This document shows positions 47,129 through 57,830 of a DNA stretch of 64,000 bases, one piece after another. Below the pieces are notes generated by a model, which was not told where the DNA came from, made no database searches, and was given only the letters and a program-made list of their open reading frames with translations. A program made the translations under genes and the position numbers. Each line of letters begins with the position of its first letter. Position 1 is the first letter of the stretch. Source of the DNA: Gadus chalcogrammus (taxonomy: Eukaryota; Chordata; Actinopteri; Gadiformes; Gadidae); NCBI RefSeq assembly GCF_026213295.1, contig NC_079421.1, forward strand, positions 20,070,925 through 20,134,924. The letters are read 5' to 3'.

Positions 47129-47236
47129 ATTGGCTCATTCAGTCTCCAAGGTCCAGCCAATCATAATTGATGCATCGCATGTACAGGTTGGTCCAAATCT
47201 GTCACTCGAGTCCAGAGCTCAATCAGCAGTAAAAAC
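47129..47236 (+). promoter_or_regulatory. Proximal promoter-like block of the NITR gene at 47237
   Basis: Inverted CCAAT (ATTGG at 47129-47133) and CCAAT at 47157-47161. The octamer-like site is absent; a CGAGTCCAGAGCTCAATCAG stretch leads to the ATG. Confidence 0.4.
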
Positions 47237-47808
47237 ATGATGATCTTGGCCATTTATTTTGCAATGACAATTTTGATTGCATCATGTAAGTACAATTACG
47301 CTTCAAATCAACTTTTTCATGTAAATTATTAAACAATTGTCACTTGCATCGTAGCATGTATGTATATTTCATTTTTTCATATTTCTTTATTTTTAGTGCC
47401 GGTTGAGACCGAAGACATTCCTCTTTCGGTTTCTGAAATAAAAGCAGAACATGGCGATAAGGTTACTTTAAATTTTAGAGTAATGAAAAAAGACGATAAG
47501 TTTGACTGGTACAAACAATCTCATGGATATGTTCCCCAAACCGTCGCTCGAAGAGTGTTGGGAATTTTCTTTTTTTTTCCTCCCTTTAATTTAACGTTCA
47601 CAATGGAAGAAGGGGTTTCTGATTTCAATCTGATCATTCAAAGTGTAACTAAAGGCGATGAAGCAAACTATTTCTGTCGACAACAATTTTCTGACAGTTG
47701 GACTAATGGCATATTTCTGTCTGTCAAAGGTAAAACGTAAACCCTCTTTAATGTTTTGCTTTCAATATTATGAGTAATAGTTTACATTTGCTAAAAGTAG
47801 CCTCAACA

Positions 47809-48480
47809 TATTGACTTTGGCCCTTTTGATGATTATTTGCAGTTATTTTGCAGATAAAAATGTCATGAAGGTAGATGAAAAGCAAGATGAAACAGGTTAA
47901 TACATTCCTCTTCCTACTTTCAGTATATCTGACTTATTAACTAAATTTATCAAATACAACATAAATATCGTTCATTTATTATTTTGCGTGACATTATCTC
48001 ACCTTCCATTCCATAATATTCCTACAAATATTTGACTTTGTCCCTTTTGATGATGATTATTTGCATTTATTTTGCAGATCAAAACGTAACGAAGGTTAAT
48101 GACAAGCAAGATGTAACAGGTTATTACATTCCACTTCCTACTGTCAGTATATCTGACTTATTAACTAAATTGATCAAATATAATATAAATATCGTTCATT
48201 TATTATTTTGCGTGACATTATCTTACCTTCCATTCCATAATATTCCTACAAATATTTGACTTTGTCCCTTTTGATGATGATTATTTGCATTTATTTTGCA
48301 GATCAAAACGTAACGAAGGTTAATGACAAGCAAGATGTAACAGGTTATTACTTTCCACTTCCTACTTTCAGTATATTTGACTTACTAATTAATGTTTATC
48401 AAATATTATATAAATATTGGTCATTCAAATGCTGGGACACAACACATCATTTAAATTGCCTGACATTTTCTTACCTTCCA
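47809..48480. repeat. Three tandem ~224-bp units, each with a 42-nt mini-exon
   Basis: The mini-exon starts are exactly 224 bp apart (47854, 48078, 48302). Each unit also carries the upstream TTTGATGATTATTTGC stretch and the downstream TCCTAC/TCAGTAT stretch. The second and third units are the most alike, so the last duplication is recent. Confidence 0.9.
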
Positions 48481-48793
48481 TTATTTTAAATCTAAATAGA
48501 AATACTTTGAGTTCTAAAGCTTCCCGATGACCCATTGTCGATTATCTGATTCTAGAACCCTACAGGCATCTGGTGATCTCGGTGCATCGGATAATGTTGG
48601 CTTGCTGTCTGCTTGTGATTATAATCCTCATTCTAATCATTCATTACAGGTGTGTGAGCATTGTAACACTACAGCACACTCACCACAAGAGCTCATATCA
48701 GGACAGGTTTAAGAGCATCCTGTCGTGGCAATTTCTGTATCAGATATTGCGGCTAAGCAGATGAGATATTTAGATGCAAAAAGCACACAATAC

Positions 48794-49374
48794 TGTTGAC
48801 AATTAGTGGTTATATATATTTGTATTAAAAGTACGAACAAAGATACATCACAACATGCATCAACAAACAACATAACAGGCATACATTACAATAATCTGAG
48901 GCCTCAGATGAGAGCTTCTCTTGGCGTGTTACTTCATTCTCTGAAGGTACGCTGGGGAGAAGTCCACTGAGTCTTCCAATCAATGAGTTCTTATTCACTT
49001 CGTTTGGGTCCTGAAGGGGGTGGTCCCCCAATACTAAAAGTCTTTGTTCACCAGATTGTTATCTTTACAGTTGAAGCTCCCCACCCGAGGCTAAGGTGGG
49101 GTCGGCGGCCGTGCCATGTAGCTCTCTGACTTTGTTTACGCTAGCCAGAGTGTTGAGGAAAAGGCCCATACTTCAAAGCATTGCTTGGGAGATGACACAC
49201 GAAAAGATAGGAACAGGCAGGCAATAAAATCCATCACACGACTCTCGAACATTCACACTTCAAATGACCCAAAAGGAGAGCAGAAGAGAGACACTATATA
49301 GAATTACACAGAATAGCAACAAAACTTAAATTCATATAGACCAAAACAATACAACATGTAGATTTTCCATCACA
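48794..49374 (-). mobile_element. Candidate solo or truncated LTR of a retroelement
   Basis: Read on the minus strand, the 581-bp segment starts TGTGATGG and ends TCAACA, the TG...CA termini of LTRs. On that strand it is preceded by a purine-rich GCGGTGGGGAT that could be a polypurine tract. No direct target-site duplication was seen and no coding region is attached. It is a fragment placed between exons 4 and 6 of the damaged NITR gene. Family unknown. Confidence 0.45.
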
Positions 49375-49740
49375 ATCCCCACCGCTTAGATAGAGAGGTC
49401 TCAGTGTGCAGGATCACGTGCATTGATTCAGCAGAATATTTCATTTACAATAGTTATAGTAGTTATATAGCAATAGTTTATACATTTTGAACCAAATAAG
49501 AACTATTTGGATAGGCATAGAAGGTTTTTAGATGACTTAACAACATAACATGCCATGTCAACTGTGAATCCTTCCTCCTGTTTGTGAGTAACACAGTTCT
49601 TTGTTGTAGGACGGGGAAAACTGATTCCTTGAACTACGCAGCGTTGGATCTCTCCGGCAGAGGAAATCGAAGGAGGGAAGAAGAAAAGTGAAAGGACTCA
49701 AGAGAGTGAGGATTCTGCTGTGAGAGAAACCTGCCACTGA

Positions 49741-51400
49741 AGTCCATCAACCACGTCCTAATATAGTTTGATCTGGTGGATGTGCATTACTTTTCTAAAA
49801 GGGTTAAAAAGTACAAGCTTAAATTAAGATATGAAAGACAATAAATAATATGATTCTGACAAAGCTCAAATAGAACAACAATTTAACAGCGCTGGAAAGG
49901 GGTTTGGTTCAAAATATATATATTTTTAATGGTGACGAGCAAGCATATCATTTTGGGTTGCCTAGTGTAGATACATTCAGCCATTGCAAAGAGACCTAAT
50001 GCGCCTGCATTGTGTTCATTTTTCAACTTACTCTTCATCAGATCAAATTACTTTTCAAGACTTATCAATATGTTTGCATTCGTTTTTTGTAAGTTTTTTT
50101 TGATGGACACTTAAGTGTGTAATAATTGTTATTGTTAATAATTGCTGTATTACATACAAACGCTTGAAAGTATTCAGACTTGACACGTCATTTTATGTTG
50201 TTATGTCATCTATCAACCTTACATGTTTATGCAACTAGGTGATGTTTGGTTCAAAATGTATAAATATCTCTAAGCCTACTTTAACCATTGATATTAAGCA
50301 AAACTTATTGTTGCTAGAATGTGTAAACTGATATTAGTTGGAATGGTCAAAGAAATTGTGATCTTGACGTTCGACACAGCAATGCTAGACGATCTGATTT
50401 GTGGGAAATAAAAAAAATAAATAAAAATAAGTGCAACAAATAAAAAAAAGCTGTTTCTAATTAGCAATGAACACTGCCTGGATCATTGAATTGTAGGTTT
50501 CATGCGGTCGTAAGCATCATTTGGCTTGGTGTTGTTTATGCAAAAATAATGGGGGAGGGTCCACCCAGCTGGGAGGAGCTGACTGGTGGACCACGTTGAG
50601 CTGTAGGCTGCAGTTGATCTGTCTGTCACACATCTGAGTCAAACCCGCCCACCGAGGTCACACTTTTAGATTTAAAATAGCTTGTTAACACCACAACTGG
50701 TAGAAAGATACAGACACTTTAAAAAATAAGAACAGCTATGGATGCAGTGGACAGGACACACCGCCAACCTAATGTGTGTAACAGTGAAAAACCTATGTGA
50801 TGAAAAACACAAAGGGGTTTACTTACCTCATCCGACCCCATGAAAGGAATCACAAAAAGGCAGGTCTATAAAATTAACATGGTTTAATGATAAAGATCTA
50901 CTCCTGTACTGAACTCTACTTTACTCTACCCTACTAAACAGTACTCTACTCTAACCTACTCCACCCTGTTAAACTCTTCAACTGTTTCATGAGGTTCTTT
51001 CTTTACACACGCACACGCGCGCACACACACATATACAGTATATAATGATAGTTGCTGGTTATGCCTGTCCTGAAACAGACCAATAATATGGTTGGTATCT
51101 GGATCTGAAATCTGCATCTGACTTATAAAATATAGGCCGTGTGTATGATATATATCCTGCACCTCACCCTTGACAAGATGGAGACAAGACGGCCGTGGCT
51201 TTGTATGAATGGTTGTTATGTGTCTATTGAATGGAATGATGTTGCATCGTCTGGTCTCTGCAGTGCAATTGGATCTCAAAGGAATACCTTTATTAAGATA
51301 CGAGTATACCTGAATGAAACTGAAAAATAAATAATACCACTCTTTACTCTTTGAAAAAGTAGATACAAGCAAAATTAATTTGATTATAATTCAGGTTGAG
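49741..51400. other. 3' flank of the damaged NITR unit
   Basis: AATAAA at 49840-49845 is a candidate polyadenylation signal. The unit-end block GGGGGAGGGTCCACCCAGCT lies near 50550, followed by the start of a new upstream module (TATAGGCC, GTGTCTATTGAATGG). No gene is seen. Confidence 0.45.
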
Positions 51401-52249
51401 TTAGTGACGGTAAATGTCCATTTCATGGTTGGTTTCTGAAGTACGTGAGCAACACCTCCTGTGGAGACCTACGGTCAGGTCTATCTATGGTTCAGAGATG
51501 TGGTGGGGTGTCAAAAGGCGGAGACATGGCCAGCCACAGCCCTTGTCTCTCAACTTGGCGCCTCACTCTTTGTTTCCTGCACGATACATTCTAGTAAGAG
51601 AGATGAAAAGAAGCTACAAAAGTATGATGGATATCATATCCGCATTAAAATCTGATATTAATATGTTGAGTTGTGTATTGACATTATCCAAAATGTTTCC
51701 AACAATGTTCAAACCCAGATAAATACTTTTTTTAAATTTTAAGGTAAAGGTCTGCTTCATTTGGTGAGGTTGCATGTCAATGGCATCATTTCCCATTCAA
51801 CCCCTCACTTCCGGCGAAATTCCTGATATAGAAAGCCTTTTAGAGATATGATTTATCAATATTGATGTAGCTCACTATCCTATGGGCTACTATGACAAGG
51901 GTATCATGCTCATGCCAGCCAAGAAGCGAATCAAGTGTTTCCCACACATAGATTTTACTTGCGTGGGTCACCCAGGTATATTAAGGCCATCTAAGTATTT
52001 TCAGAAACCCATGTTAGCATTTTCTGATGAAGGAACCTCAAGACCACTGCTGTTGTTAGTGTAGTCTCCATTTATTGATACTTCCCCTTCATCAAATTTT
52101 TAAGTTTCATGTTACACTGCTACTCATTTCCTATGCATCTTTTTAATATTCTGGAATAGTATACACCAATGTAAAATCCCCCCCAAATATATCTACTCAT
52201 TTCCTGTAAATGATGATTGATGATGACATCATTGTACTTGACAATGCAG
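51401..52249 (+). other. Distal module of a NITR relic, paralogous to 35741-36549
   Basis: Shares TTTCTGAAGTACGTGAGCAA, ATGGTTCAGAGATGTGGTGG and CCCCTCACTTCCGGCGAAAT with the copy at 35760-36145. No exon 1 or V exon is found before the exon 3 fragment, so the 5' exons were deleted before this block was duplicated. Confidence 0.5.
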
Positions 52250-52300
52250 ATCTCAATGACCAGAGGTTTGTCTCCCAGACTCTGATCCAACAGCCTGTGT
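52250..52300 (+). pseudogene. NITR relic: 5' 51 bp of an I-domain exon
   Basis: After AG at 52248-52249, the sequence matches the start of the I exon (LNDQRFVSQTLIQQPV) and then breaks into unrelated sequence. No further exons follow. It is sister to the relic at 36550. Confidence 0.75.
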
Positions 52301-52674
52301 TGATTTGCTTATTATCTCATCATAAAGACAATAGATATAAGTTAAAGGAGAATCTCACCGGTGGAGACATGAATCTGTTTTCTCTACCATAGAGGAGGCT
52401 GTCATGTCTGCCTATGAATATCCCTGAGTTACTGTGGTGAGCTCTTTGGAGCTCTGTGACGGCCTGAAGGCTGCAGGGAGGAATGCTGCTGTTTGGCTGC
52501 CATTTAATTAGTTCACCTTGTTCCGCCGTACGTCTCCTCAACGTTTTCACTTGTGATATGTTTGGACATTGTGTGCGTCCTACTCCATTGTTCTCCTATG
52601 GAGTAGGCACTGCTGCAAGTTCAGGGAGGGCATGTGTCATTGGTTAATGTCTATACATTACTTTTCGATTTAAT
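52301..52674. other. Spacer, nothing recognised
   Basis: No coding region, repeat family or RNA gene is recognised. The right edge enters the block duplicated from about 45870. Confidence 0.3.
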
Positions 52675-52754
52675 TGAGTGAGTGAGTGAGTGAGTGAGTG
52701 AGTGAGTGAGTGAGTGAGTGAGTGAGTGAGTGAGTGAGTGAGTGAGTGAGTGAG
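52675..52754. repeat. (GAGT)n tetranucleotide array
   Basis: About 20 tandem GAGT units, preceded by TTCGATTTAATT. It is paralogous to the GT tract at 45904. Confidence 0.95.
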
Positions 52755-53835
52755 GATGTGTGTGTGTGCGCATGTGTGTCCAGAGGTGGATGGACTACCA
52801 AAAAATCTTACTTAGTTATTGAAGTAATGTAACTTTGATGAAATTGTACTCAAGTAGGTGTTAAGTTACAGGTATTAAAAATACAACTGAGTGGAAAATG
52901 ACCATCACTTATGACAAAGCCTTTGACAAATGCGCGAAATGAGTGGTGGTATTAACCGATTGTTCTGTTGAGTGTTGCGAGTGATAAAATATTCCCTCGC
53001 ATAAGAGTCGCATTTATTATTCCGCCTAATTTCTTCTGCTAGAGCCTATTAAAAGTTTGCTTGAACAAATGCTTTTTTAAATGCAGAAAGTATTTCACGC
53101 AAAGGCTACTTTCGTTGAATGTTTCTGAAGAACAAGAGCAACGCATCCTGTTGAAGCCATCAGTAAGGTCTATTAATGCTTGCAAGTTTTGGTGTTGCCT
53201 TGTGACAACGACATGGCCAGCCACAGCCCCCGTCTCATACCTCGACCACAAGCGTGTATGTGTGCATATGTGTGTGTGTGACTTTTTCACAGAACAGTGT
53301 AAATGTACCTATACTTTAAATAGAAAGGCATGATTGTGAGTGATAAGTTGAGTGACTAGTGGTAAAAGATGTTCCCCATTCTGCCAGCCGTATGTCCTCT
53401 AGCATGGATCCCCAAGCCTGACGGGCTCTGATGGAGTAGGAACGGTCACCTCTGGACATTAGCTGAGACTTTGTTACATCAAGGAGGGTCCTGCCTGAGG
53501 AGAAAGGCCGCACACTGACTCGTAAGGGGCTACAGAATGATTTAAATGTGATCTACTGGATTTAAATACATTTTAAACGTCAATGGAGAAGCCACGATTG
53601 CGTTGGGGGTTCTGTTAGAACCAGTAGAGAAACTTAGTTGCTGAATTCTGGACTAGTTGGAACTTCACAATCATTACAAATATGAGAAACATAAATGATC
53701 ATTGTCATCATATTGAAGACATTATCTCAATTGTAGCTTTCAATGTGCGTCTTATAGAGGAAACACAGAAACTCATTTAACGGCTAATATTTTTTAAGTT
53801 TCCGTTTTGATATGCATCTCTGAAAACTAAGTGAA
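52755..53835. other. Upstream region of the NITR gene at 53948, duplicated from 46043-47128
   Basis: Carries the same dispersed-repeat fragment (about 52781), distal-module relic (GCATCCTGTTGAAGCCATCA, about 53140) and CTCGACCACAAGCGTGTATG stretch as the unit before. No gene is seen. Confidence 0.5.
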
Positions 53836-53947
53836 TCATTGGCTTGTTCAGTCTCGAAGGTCCAGCCAATCACAATTGATGTATGGCATGTACACGTCGG
53901 TCTAAACTGTCACTTGAGTCCAGAGCTCAATCAGCACTAAAAACGTG
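53836..53947 (+). promoter_or_regulatory. Proximal promoter-like block of the NITR gene at 53948
   Basis: ATTGG at 53838-53842 and CCAAT at 53866-53870, as in the neighbouring paralogue at 47237. There is no octamer-like site. Confidence 0.4.
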
Positions 53948-56926
53948 ATGATGGCAAGTTATTTTACAATAACAATTCTGATTGCAGCATGTAAGTACAA
54001 TTACGCTTCAAATCAACTTTTTCATTTAAATTATTAAATAATTGTCACTTGCATTGTAGCATGTAGGTATATTTCATATTTTTGTCTTTCTTTATTTTTA
54101 GTGCCGGTTGAGAGCCAAGACATTCCTCGTTCAGTTTCTGAAATAAAAGCAGAACTTGGAGATAAGGTTACTTTACATTGTAGAGGAATGAAAAAAGAAA
54201 ATAAAGAAGATAAGATTGACTTGTACAAACAATCTCATGGATATTTTCCCCAAACAGTCGCTCGAAGTGTGCTTGGAAAAATTACAATTTATCCTCCCTT
54301 TAATTTAACATTCACAGTGGAAGAAGGGGTTTCTGATTTCAATCTGATCATTCAAAGTGTGACTAAAGGCGATGAAGCAAACTATTTTTGTCGACATCAA
54401 TTTTCTGACAGTTGGACTAATGGCATTTTTCTGTCTGTCAAAGGTAAAACGTAAACCCTCTTTAATGTTTTGCTTTCAATATTATGAGTAATAGTTTACA
54501 TTTGCTAAAAGTAGCCTCAACATATTGACTTTGGCCCTTTTGATGATTATTTGCATTTATTTTGCAGATGAAAACGTAACGAAGGTTAATGACAAGCAAG
54601 ATGTAACAGGTTAATACATTCCACTTCCTACTTTCAGTATATCTGACTTATTAACTAAATTTATCAAATATAATATAAATATCGTTCATTTATTATTTTG
54701 CGTGACATTATCTTACCTTCCATTCCAAATGTCAACCATTTTCAATATTTTGCTTTGAATATCATGAGTAATAGTTTAGTGTTGCTGACGGAACCCTAAA
54801 CATATTGACTTAATCCCTTTTGATGATGATTATTTGCATTTATTTTGCAGATCACAACATCACGACGGATGAAAAAAAGCAAGATGAAAAAGGTTACTAC
54901 ATTCCATTTCCTTCTTTCAGGATATCTGACTTACTAACTATCTAATGTTTATCAAATATAATATAAATATTGTTCATCATTTATTATTTATTATTTTACG
55001 TGACATTATCTTACCTTCCATCCTATTATATCAAAATACAAATTCTTAGAGTTCTGCAGCTTCCAGATAACCCATTGTAGATTTTCTGATTCTAGAACCC
55101 TGTAACTGTCCTCTGGTTTGTTTTAATATATATATATAATACTTGTTTCTTAGATACTTTTAATTATAATAGAATAATAGAAGTATAATATCGTTAGTTA
55201 TTATTTTGAAAATGAATCTCAATGTTTTCCTGAATTTAACATTATGAACATATTTTTCTTGAAAAACTTCATTCAGGAAAGCCACATTCCATTCTATCAT
55301 ATGTAATTGTTCATAAAAGATACCATGGGATCTAAATCTTCGCTTATAATTCTAGAACCCTACCGTCATCTGGTTACCGTGGTGCTTGGAATACTGTTGG
55401 CTTGCTGTCTGGTTGGGAATATAATCCAATTCATAGCCAGAAATAAAAAGCAAGTTTGGGAGCATTGCAAAGGTACGGTACATTCTACACTAATAAGCCT
55501 ACTGATGTGATTTGATATGACCTAAGGACAGCTTAGAGATTCCCAACTGCTTTAATCGATACATTTGTAGTCTGCATACTGAATCGATGGTATATTTACA
55601 GATACCTGGTGGCAGTTTTCTTTTTTCACTTGACCGACATGAATTGCTACGAACGATAGCATTAAAAAAAGTAATTATTCTTCTGTTCTTATATTCAGGA
55701 ACACCGAGTTCCTCTGACCATGTTGCAACTGACTCAGTGATTCAGGAACAACAGGTACTCATTGCATTGTGTTTAAAATGTATGTATTGAAATTCATAAT
55801 CGAGAAGAACAATTGAAATGAAGATGTGCAAATGTTCTCATTTGAGACAAAATTATTCGTTAAATCAATGTTAAAAAGTTTGTAAAATAGTGGAAGAGTG
55901 GAACGGGCTGGCGAGACAGACGTGATACACGTTTTCAATGCGTATGTTTTAGATGGTGTACAATGCCATAAAAATAAGAATTGTTGTTTTTGTTACCCTA
56001 GAATTATGTCTACCTTGGGGGGGGGGGTCCTCTGCCACAGAGCCCAGAACTGACCACCGGCTCTAGAGAGAATGGGGTTTTAATTTGAAGTGAACCTCGT
56101 GATTTAGCCTGAATTTGAACCCGATAAGGGGAAAAAGGTTTTTGAGCTAAGCGTTCAATGAAGAAAAGGGGCTATTATCCCAACAACGGCTATGACCCGG
56201 TAGTGTATGAGTGATGTTCTCTATGAAGAAGCCCTTCATATCGTGGATATAGCTATACTATAAGAATTTGGGAAGATTAACCCTCTCTAACACATACAAC
56301 TAAATATACTTAAGGAATGCGAGAAATCCACACACACGATTTTGGATTCACTTAACTGCTTGTAAGCTATGGCCTTTAGTTCCATAGACTAAATAAAGTA
56401 TAAATACAATTTATGACCATTAATTGAGTAAGGAACCTCATCACTCCACACCTGGCTGCTCGAGAAGCATCGAGATGGTGCCACCATCATTTTGTATGTA
56501 CTTGCCCCTTGCAGTTCAGTACAGGCCGCCCTAGCTTCTCCTAGCGTCGTTGGTGATGGGGAGTATTCAGTTTGCTGTAATCTGTGTTACTGCTCTGCGC
56601 CGCTAAATTATTCTCACTAGGAAGGTTGGAAAATAATATAATACGTTATTGTTCTTTAATGTTCTATCTTAACACTTTTCTGGAACGTTGTAAAACGTAT
56701 TTAATTCTTATTTTGATAAAATGCATGTTCTTGAACTTCCCTGCCACCATCCTGACGTCTCAGATGTTTGTTAGTAACACACAATTCTCTGTTGTAGGAC
56801 AGGGAAACGGATTCCTTGAATTACGCAGCGTTGGATTTCCCTGGCAGGAAAACCAAAAGGGGGAAAAAGAACAGTGAACGGACTGAGGAGAGTCTGTATT
56901 CTGCTGTGAGAGAAACGCGCCACTAA
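53948..56926 (+). CDS. NITR variant: V domain, two mini-exon stalk, TM, ITIM tail (hybrid gene)
   Basis: Exons: 53948-53990, 54102-54443 (V), mini-exons 54568-54609 and 54851-54892, 55356-55472 (TM), 55699-55754, 56798-56926. All joins keep frame, giving about 256 aa. The start is the first in-frame ATG after a GTG that replaces the sister gene's ATG. The V domain keeps both cysteines (TLHC, NYFC), but the core Trp is Leu (IDLYKQ). The I domain is absent, replaced by DENVTKVNDKQDVT and DHNITTDEKKQDEK, each with an N-glycosylation sequon. A relic membrane-exon start at 55096 is followed by intron sequence of the standard type, so the last three exons come from a gene like that at 31852. The membrane segment is uncharged and the tail has LNYAAL and SLYSAV. 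Confidence 0.75.
55990..56230. repeat. Block shared with 33735-33970 and 59735-60005
   Basis: Same block as in intron 5 of the gene at 31852 (CACAGAGCCCAGAAC, GGCTCTAGA, GTGAACCTCGTG). It supports common origin of the two 3' gene halves. Confidence 0.5.
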
Positions 56927-57043
56927 AGAACAGTGAACGGACTGAGGAGAGTCTGTATTCTGATGTGAGAGAAACCCGCCACTGAAGAACAGTGAACGGA
57001 CTGAGGAGAGTCTGTATTCTGCTGTGAGAGAAACGCGCCACTG
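56867..57043 (+). repeat. 59-bp tandem repeat of the ITIM-encoding exon end (3 copies)
   Basis: Copies start at 56867, 56926 and 56985. The first is coding and ends in TAA; the other two lie beyond the stop. The middle copy has the same TATTCTGATGTG variant as the second copy at 34644, so the array was extended after the two genes' 3' halves were duplicated. Confidence 0.9.
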
Positions 57044-57830
57044 AAGTCTATTAACCAGGGAGTCTGGGTCCCCTCATGAGGCTAAAGGAATGAATTGGTA
57101 CTGCCATGTTCTGACGCAGTTTGGATTGATGAATTTGAATGTTGTGCTATGGTTGTTGGCGGATGTGATTATAAAACTACGAGATAGTTATAGTCCTTGA
57201 TTCTGATTGGCTCATAGCCGTTGAAGAATACTACGAAAAAAAACATAGAAACAAATTTAACTTACAAACACGCATGTCACCGCATTACTAAAACTTAATA
57301 AACATATTTTTTAACGTGCCACCGATCTCAAGTATGCTTGCCGATGTTGCTTAGCAACCATTTCCTGGACCCCGCCCACCGCCGCCTGACGTCTGGCCCC
57401 GCCCGCCTGCAGTCCCTCAAACAGCCTCAGCGGCCCACACTGCAGCGGCTCGAGGTCGGCCCTTCTGCGCAGCCTCAGCCACAGTATCTACCACTGGCTG
57501 TTTCCCCTGTAATCTCTCATTTCAGTGTCAGTCTCCCCCCATACTATGCAAGTCGTGACAGATACTATATCATATCAGGTTGAAAAAGTCATTGCCATCC
57601 CAAATGTTTTGTGTTAGTTGTTTATAGTTCTGGTATAGTATCATTATTTATAAATATATTTTTCGATTCCAACACAACCTACAAGGAACTCTGACATTAG
57701 GGATCTGGTAAAGGGTATATAACTCACGTTACCTATGAAGTGGGAACACGACATGGCAGGCCCATGAAGCCTACATTGTCGATTTAATGATAAAGATCTC
57801 TTGGGCTCTTCTCTACTCCTCTCTGCTCTT
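57044..57830. other. 3' flank of the last NITR gene
   Basis: Includes a GC-rich segment (57365-57480) unlike the AT-rich surroundings. The open frame there is not recognisable. No gene is supported. Confidence 0.35.

Larger units (their letters stand above)
47237..49740 (+). pseudogene. NITR variant with V domain and mini-exon stalk; damaged or re-spliced
   Basis: Exon 1 is 47237-47285 (MMILAIYFAMTILIAS) and the V exon is 47397-47729. The V exon has WYKQ and NYFC, but the first conserved cysteine is Phe (TLNFR). There is no I-domain exon. Instead three 42-nt mini-exons (47854-47895, 48078-48119, 48302-48343) encode short stalk repeats such as DQNVTKVNDKQDVT. The membrane exon starts at 48556 (LACCLLVIIILIL). 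Its usual donor is lost; reading through ends at a stop at about 48764. No exon 5 is found and an LTR lies in its place. Exon 6 (49610-49740) has a one-base insertion causing an early stop in the normal frame, and SLYSAV is altered to SEDSAV. A CAG|GTGTGT donor at 48649/48650 spliced to 49610 would give an open 227-aa product keeping LNYAAL. Confidence 0.6.

Noticed and set aside
57338..57583. GC-rich open frame after the last NITR gene
   Set aside because: Pro/Gln-rich by composition, no domain or exon borders.
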